Positions 33,837 to 40,506 of a DNA stretch of 40,506 nucleotides are shown piece after piece. Both the position numbers and the translations under genes were made by a program. The notes beneath the pieces were generated by a model that made no database searches, was not told the DNA's origin, and worked only from the letters and a program-made list of their open reading frames with translations. Source of the DNA: Chloromonas sp. AAM2 (taxonomy: Eukaryota; Chlorophyta; Chlorophyceae; Chlamydomonadales; Chlamydomonadaceae); the NCBI GenBank assembly GCA_004335635.1, contig QAXH01001426.1:1-40506 (forward strand), in the 5' to 3' direction. Within the stretch, counting starts at the first letter, position 1. Every line of letters starts with the position of its first letter.

Positions 33837-35437
33837 CTCGTGCAGGCCCGGATTTTTTGCCTGGCTAACGGCCTAATGGCACGGCATCAAGGGTTTTCCG
33901 CACGGTGCTTGGTGCAAGGGACATAGCAGGCCCTGATGTTAACCACGTAACCAATGTCAAGGAAATGCTCGTACTCAGAATTGAGATGTGGCTGCCAGCG
34001 CAAATATCGGCTTCCATGTAGCTCCCCTGGATGTCACTGGGTATGTACGACCATGATTAGTGATTCTGCCTTGTTGGTGTTGTCGGTCTTCCAGCATCAT
34101 GGCGTGCGCTGGGTCTGCGAGCGAACGACCTCGGCTTTTTGAAACCGATTTGCACTCATACTGAATTTAAAACCGGGTTGTAGTAGTAGCTCCTGGTAAG
34201 CCCCTCATACACCTGACTCCAGCAACAAGCCCACAATTGAGCCAATGAGTCTCAGAAAACACATGCCTGGTCGATTCATCTGCCTGGTCGTGCTAGCGGG
34301 AATCGGTCATCTTAGTTGTCACCTTACAAAGCTTGTAGATTCAGGCATGAACACCTCAACCAATACAATTCATTGCAGCACAAGTCACCCTGCACGTACA
34401 GCTCAAGGGCTTGTCGCGTGTAATAAGTCACAACCTTCACCACAGCACCTAATGGTGGGTTTGAGGCGTCAGGCGTCAACCTCCGTGATCACCTTGGGGT
34501 CGAGTGCTCAACCTCGAGTGCTGGTAAGTAAAGCTAAACTCTGACGCTATATTTGCATCTGCGGTTCTCCCGTGGTCTCATCCTAGGCACAGCTATCACA
34601 CCCCATGCAATAACGCTCCGTGCGACTCTCATTGCATGAGCACCATCACAGCAGGCAATCACTCCGGGGTTTCATCCGGGTTACAACCAACAGCTGACTA
34701 CCAGGTTGTTGGCCGTTACCATGTTGTTGTTAGCCTGCAGCCCTAGGGACTGACTCACTGGCAGCACAGAGGAGGGAAACGACCGCTACAGGACAGACCA
34801 GAAAACCACGCAAACGCCACACTTAAAGGCAGGGACAGGAACGGATTGGCTTGAAGACAACCTGGTATCTCATCAGGCATGTTCCGTCAGCATCAGTCGA
34901 CCCTACACATAGGCCACACAGAGACGGCTGCTGGCTACTCCTATCGCTGCTGCTGCTGCTGCAGCCGGCCGCCGGTGCATGCATGCTGAAGTAGACTAGC
35001 TGCTGGCCGCCATCTTTGGTGGTGCTGCTATGATGTTGCTCTGGTGAATGCCACCATCATGGCTGCGAGGCCACCAGTGCCACCAATGAGGCTGCGAGCG
35101 CACTCCTCCATTAAAAGTATCTGAACTTGCTCTTGAGCGCCAACAGAACAAGTCCCATGATGCCTGACATTCCTCAACTCATGTAAGGCCATCTTGTTGA
35201 TGCACAAACCTATGCCTTATCAAAACACGGTGCCCTGTCAATGCGTCAATGCGATTGGCATCATCAAAGCGCTCTATAACGGCTGCAGTGACTAAGCACA
35301 TGGGCTGCATTGCTGCTTGCACGGGCGGACCCAAACTCATCTAGGACAACGCCCAGTCAGCGATGATCCAGCCAACCCACCTGTTGGAATGGAATTAACT
35401 AGCGCCCGGCCTTTACAGCGACAACCCAGCAGCAGCT
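33837..35437. other. Intergenic: kinase promoter side
   Basis: Presumed kinase promoter and leader, plus sequence downstream of the gene stopping at 35438. Contains a short CTG/GCT triplet run near 34950-34965. No exon was recognised. Confidence 0.45.
35413..35417 (-). terminator. TGTAA just after a stop codon
   Basis: TGTAA on the minus strand begins 21 bp beyond the stop codon at 35438-35440. If used, it would give an unusually short 3' UTR; another TGTAA on this strand lies near 34680. Confidence 0.35.
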
Positions 35438-38400
35438 TCAGGTGGCCCTAGCCCTCTTGGCAAGGGGGCCAATGCGATCCTGATCGTGGCGAATCCGTAA
35501 CGCTTCCTGAGTGAAATGCTTGACTTCCATCGCAGCAGCATTCTCGGCAGCTTGAATACGCTTCTGCAGCACTTGCACGTCATCTGCAGGCGGCGTGGTG
35601 CCCATGAACGCACCTAGGATGACGAGTACAGCCTCCACTGTGGTGGAGGTTGCCCCCAGGTCATCAAGTGAAGTCCAGAGCATTGCAGACCGGGTGCACC
35701 TGCGAATCATAGGCAATAACCATACCAAGCAATCATAGTAAAGCAGTGGGTCACAGGGAAGCATTGAAGCCCGTGTATACATGTCATAGGGAAGCAGTGG
35801 GTCTGCAGCCTCTCATCAACAAGGTACCAAGCGCTTGTCCGGGTAGCATGGGAGTCACAACACAGTCAAGGCAGCGCTGGTTTCAAGTGCTGCTAATGCA
35901 CGGACAGGCAGCAATTGATCTTCAAAGTTGCTGTGTGTCTGTGTGGTTGCACGTGTGTTGGTGGCAGTGTGTGTTGGTGTGACTGCACGCACCGGAAGAC
36001 GCTGAACAGCTCAAGGGCTGAAGGCAAATGTAACAATACAATACAATACGCACCGGAAGACGCCACAGACCTCCTCAGTACGCATGTTCGCCTGTACCTC
36101 TGGCCATGAGCCGTTACGCTGACGGCCCTCAAACTCAATGCGCATCACAAAGTTGCCATCCATCAGAAGTACCCATACAGGGCCATAATGCTTGTGCTTG
36201 GCATTGCAGAGCCATATGCACAAAAGCTCTTTCTTGCATTGCTCCACCTTGGCCAGGAGCCGTTGATCAGTCAGGTTCACACCCACTTCACATGCTCCTG
36301 CACAAACACCGGGCTCAAGAATGCATGAGGTACAACTACAACCAAGCCTGCGGTATCAGGGTACCCAATCAAGCGGTCCCTGGAGCCGGAGGATAACCGT
36401 TGGTGGACAATGTCTTCGGATACTGCCGTATGTACCCAGTCTCATGTTCTTGTACTGTGTACACCACGGCGCGCATGCTGCACGCGGCTTAGTTGTACCA
36501 AGCATAAGCCTACCACTAAGTCTTGTTAGGGGTCTTGTGCCTGAACACCAGCAAGCAGAGCGGCTGACCAACATACAGTAGTGGCTTGCCTACACCAACA
36601 AGCACCACGGCTTACCTACATACAGTAGTGTACCATCCGGAGTTGTTCTAGTGCACTGGTACTCAATACAACCACCGATTGTGCCCTTGATATTGACCGT
36701 ACGCTCCATGGCCGATTTCCAAGGACCATCTCGGAGGCGCCAGTCGTTGGGAGCGTGCTGCTCAACTTCGGTCTCCTCGTCGAGCGCAGGGGCCAAGCTA
36801 ATAGATGCGCCACACACTATGGCCGCCTCCTGCAATACCTGCAACACGATATATATGGGCACACTGGTAGGGTTGTACACTTCCAATGTTCTTAAGGATT
36901 TGTTAAAAGCATTGGCACATTGGCTTGGTAATATTGGCACACGATATATTGGCAGACTGGCTGGCATGTAGTACCAAGATCTCAAAATAAGCATGAGATT
37001 TCACAGGGACAAGCTCTTGCTGCAGAAAACAATAGGACATCTTTTGCAGCAAGATTACACCAGCATACTTGTCCGCTCACTCGCAGATGCATGGAAGAGT
37101 CAGGAGGGCTGGGTGTTCAGCTTCCGCACAGCTTGGAAACCAAGGGTCATACCGCATCGATGACTTGCATTACCAGTACACAGTCACATGCCATGCAGTG
37201 CACACCCTATTGAGACCCTTCTGAGTTGACATCACACCTGTCAAGACAACACAGTTTGGCAACCTGTCGCAATGATCAACACCACATGGACTAAGGAGCT
37301 TACCAGGCGCATGAGGTGCGCAACAGGCGCCTCAGGTCCAAACATTATGCTTGGGGCGTTCCTGAACAGGGGATGTACCACTCTGGAAATCATGAAATCC
37401 ATTAGTTCGGGCTTGATTGCGGCATTGCAAGCAATGATCACGTTGCCAAGAGCATTGGCCGCCAGGCCAGCCATCGAGCTGCATCCTTCTACACCGATCA
37501 AGTCCTGCGTCACACCCGGGAATATTTCCAGCACAAAGACATTGCCATTGCTCAGGGCGATGGTCTTGCCAGGGGTTGCTGGGGCTGTCAGGGAGACGGC
37601 CTTGCCAGGGGCTGCTGGGGCCGCGCTGCCTTGCTGCGCCTTTGGTGACCCTCTGGCCCCACGCCCTCCTGCAAGCAAACCGGGCACCATGTTAGTACTT
37701 CCTTGCCCATGACGCCGTTCAATTGCTCTCTAGCCTTGCCTGCAAGTGCATGTTTGGCTGTGTCCCCCCTGCTGCCCCGTGCTTGGTTGGTTGGCAGGTG
37801 GTTGGTTGGGTTTCTGGTATGCAGGGTGATGCATCAGATCGGGGTGATGATTCAGCAGCAGACCCTGTGCAAAGCCTGGGCCTCACACAGTTTGCGAGTC
37901 GGGTGGCTGAGTTGTGAATCAGATTGGATGACTTTGTGTAGGGACGGCCTAGCTCTGAGCGCCTCTGGATGCTCTTGGAGGGCATTTTACCTACCTACCC
38001 CTTTTGACCTGTTTGTCTGTGGCTCAGCCTGTGAGCTTCGTTTTGAACCTCCAGCCGGGCGTCAGATGACCTAGCTTTCGACCGCGCCTCATTCTTCTGC
38101 TGGCAGATAGGAGTGCTAGTTTTCTGTATTATTCGGCGGCTGGTGTGGCGCCCATTGTAAACTAGCTTGCTTGAGCCAAGTATGCCTCCCTGGATCTGGT
38201 GCCTGGCTGGCTACAGCTTTTTGGGCAGCCTGCTCTATGGGGCTGCTCTGTGGGGCTGCTCTGTGGGGCTGCTCTTGACTGCTCGCCGCATGTGCTTCGA
38301 CGTGTCCTGGTGCTCAAACGTTTGGTTTGGTGCTTGACTAGGTTCCTGGCTCTCCACACGACCTTGCTAGACTGGGCGATTGTCTGGCTTGTGAACTGTC

Positions 38401-39301
38401 TGTGAGCTAGCCTGTACGTTCTGTAGTCAATTAATCGTAGGAGTACACCTTGTGGCGTCATGAGGTCTTTGGACACTGAGTCCACCTTTGAGCCAACACA
38501 CTCCAGACTACAACAGAAGGAGAACACCTTGTGTCACCGCTGTCCCCGTGCTGTTTCACAAACTGTTTTGCAAGCCTCCAAATCACAGGCTCCAGAGACC
38601 CCCAGCACATGTTGAAAAGCACTCGTTTTGGCACTGCCGTGGTTTATGCCGCCACGAAGCGATACCCCACCTGCTGGGCCACCACCACCACCTGCTCCGC
38701 CCGCTGGCCCCCCGATGACAGACAACAAAGCATGTATGGCACTGGTATGAACACGCATGTAATACTCAATCTGTTTGCTGGTTTCACCGACGCCTAAGAA
38801 CTGAAGACGATGTGCTTATGTGTACAGCGGCCAAGCCCACAGTGCATGGCTGTGCAAGATGGTGTAAGACCAATCCGACAAGAGCAATTACAGTGGCAAT
38901 CCATGTCATGCCACTGAGCATGTCATGCTGATGCACGCACACACCGCTCCATGTATCAGTATGCATGTGATGAATACTAAACCTGCCACATAGGCATGTG
39001 CTGGGCGCAACATATGTGCTCGTGCAAGCTTCCCTTGTCGTTGTTTATTGGCACGTGGCTGCATGGCCTTCCGTTGAAGTCTGTCCACTAGGCGTGCGAC
39101 ATGTACAACAACCATGCAGGGCATGGGTTGCTGCCCTTACCAGGAAATAGCAGCGTCCTCAGCCGCGCTGCCACTCCCTTCCAGGAACTTTGACCGCTGA
39201 GCAGCTGACAGCACGATGAGCCTTCCTTGAATCATGCCTTTCTCATCTTCAGTGAACTCCAAGACTTCAACCTTGGCTTTCACATCTTCCCAATCATCCA
39301 T
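35438..39301 (-). CDS. Unrecognised protein, six or more exons
   Basis: Exons in transcript order: 39325-39141, 38741-38671, 37668-37304, 36838-36616, 36297-36054, 35699-35438, with all phases matching. Taking the ATG at 39301 (MDDWEDVKAKVEVLEF) gives 441 residues. The first exon is open to its acceptor at 39326, and an in-phase stretch at 39649-39560 with a GTGAGC donor may be an earlier exon, so the true start may lie upstream. Features: acidic N-terminal block; Gly-rich linker (GGAGGGGG); two related APxTPGK-type segments; a hydrophobic block (AGLAANALGNVIIACNAAI); a Cys-containing block (TEEVCGVFRCTRSAM); and a charged, probably coiled-coil C-terminus ending KRARAT. I do not recognise a family and infer no function. 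The small second exon is the least certain. Confidence 0.65.
38238..38276 (+). repeat. 13-bp tandem repeat, three copies
   Basis: TGGGGCTGCTCTG is repeated three times (last base differs) within the large intron of the unknown minus-strand gene. Confidence 0.85.
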
Positions 39302-40055
39302 CCTGCGCAGAACTAAGCCCCGATCCTGTCAATTGAAGTCAACACAAGCTTTCGCATGCACGCTCCACGCGCCCACACATGCAGAACCCACGTATGCAGA
39401 AGCACGCGCCCTCTCCGATGCACCAGAGTGACCACAGCTGGATGCAGGCCCCGTCGCGTGTGTGCCTGCTGCATGGCCTTGGTCTGTGTTGAGGCCAACC
39501 AGAAGTCATGCACGGCCAGCTCCACCACGCCCCAGGCCCTCAGCCATGCCCATGCTCACCTGCTGGTGATCGAATGATTGAACTGATTGAACTGATGCAG
39601 CAGATGCAGCTGTTGGATGCGCCTTGGTGGCTGGACGCCCTAAGGAGCCTCACAACTCTGCAGATGGGTCGAGCAACGAGCTGAGACTGCTGATGTATGC
39701 CTAACTCAGCAGGATCGATGCAAGGAAAGATGAGCGCAAAAAATTATCTGCAAAAGGCTGCGGGCGGACGGAAAAGGCGGGACTGCAGAAAGGCGGGTTA
39801 TGAGGACATTGCGTGATTATGGCCATAGCTGCTTTGCGTGCAATTCACTAGGGTTTGCCACGCAGATTTCGCCATATAATAATGAACGAGCACACACATC
39901 AGGAAGGATCCCGAGCTTACAGTTGGAATAGAGTCAAGGCTCCAAGGGGATCCTCGGGATATTGAAAGGCCTTGGAGTCTCAGCCTGTTTGCGCACGCCT
40001 GAGCTATGGTTCGGCCTGTTCCTCGTCTTATGTCAGAGTCAAGAGAGCTGGTGCA

Positions 40056-40111
40056 CGGTTGTTGTTCCGTCACGCTTTCGTTTTATCGGACCGTTGTTGT
40101 TCCGTCACGCT
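40056..40111 (+). repeat. Direct repeat with 35-bp period
   Basis: The phrase GTTGTTGTTCCGTCACGCT occurs at about 40058-40076 and again 35 bp later. Confidence 0.85.
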
Positions 40112-40354
40112 ATTGGAAATGGTTTCATCACACGTTTGGAAATCTCAGATTCTACCCTAGGTAGATTGGCCCAGTCCCTCGGTCCTGGGTGGTCCACCGG
40201 GGCCGCTTGCGTGGGCCCTGGTCTCGGAGGAAGCGAGGATGTTCATTTTCACCATTTAATGTTTTTGGGGGAATCGGTACATCCATTGCTGTCGAATCCA
40301 GCACAATTCGAATACTCGTAGCAAGCGCTGTCGAATGATATCCACATTACTTGC

Positions 40355-40394
40355 GTCTTTGCACGTCGGTCTTTGCACGTCGGTCTTTGCACGT
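40355..40394 (+). repeat. 14-bp tandem repeat, nearly three copies
   Basis: The unit GTCTTTGCACGTCG is repeated at 40355, 40369 and 40383, the last copy truncated. Confidence 0.9.
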
Positions 40395-40506
40395 GCATGA
40401 TGGTTGTGAATTTCTCCACTCGCGCCCAACCTGTTGAAATATGGACATCTTCAAGTTGACTTGGTGTGACTTGTTGATTTGTATGGTGGTGACCAGAAAC
40501 ACTCAG

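Larger units (their letters stand above)
39650..40506. other. Right edge without resolved gene
   Basis: Upstream of the unknown minus-strand gene. It may contain its promoter or further 5' exons, but none could be supported. Confidence 0.4.

Noticed and set aside
37703..38074. 123-codon plus-strand frame
   Set aside because: No family resemblance; it lies in an intron of the minus-strand gene and contains no splice-supported neighbours.
39798..40073. 91-codon minus-strand frame upstream of the unknown gene
   Set aside because: No joining splice sites in the required phase and no recognisable motif.

Overview
The window reads as nuclear DNA of a chlorophyte green alga of the Chlamydomonadales type (a Haematococcus- or Chlamydomonas-like organism). 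This is inferred from intron-rich genes with short exons, GT–AG introns with many GTGCGN, GTGAGN and GTGGGN donors, TGTAA polyadenylation-type signals after several stops, nucleus-encoded plastid enzymes, and low-complexity insertions in proteins. There is no bacterial operon structure. Exon borders below were placed by hand from splice consensus, reading-phase continuity and family alignment from memory, so individual borders may be off even where the gene is certain.

Layout. 1-1101: no gene seen. 1102-3827 (-): diaminopimelate epimerase (plastid lysine pathway), seven exons. 5136-8916 (-): phosphoenolpyruvate/phosphate translocator of the plastid envelope, ten exons. 9016 to about 9921 (-): 3' part of an unrecognised helical-solenoid-like gene, ending 99 bp upstream of the translocator start. 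11538-16336 (+): twelve-exon gene for a 422-residue protein of unknown function with a PAN/apple-like N-terminus. 17001-25968 (+): DEAH-box RNA helicase of the DHX33/RID1 type, fourteen exons; one intron holds a 2.1-kb DNA transposon, and two exon edges have been tandemly duplicated in frame. 27823-33836 (-): TKL-type protein kinase of 1314 residues whose activation segment carries an in-frame insertion of about 850 residues encoded by one exon, with a CaaX-like C-terminus. 35438 to at least 39301 (-): six-exon gene of unknown function. 39650-40506: no gene seen, small tandem repeats.

The genes do not form one pathway. The two plastid genes at the left (lysine synthesis, PEP import) are neighbours on the same strand but share no evident regulation. 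The helicase and the kinase converge, with candidate TGTAA signals only about 140 bp apart. The most unusual features are the giant activation-segment insertion in the kinase and the two in-frame duplications of helicase exon edges, each of which creates extra splice sites and could yield protein isoforms. One 49-base run of N falls inside the helicase repeat array.
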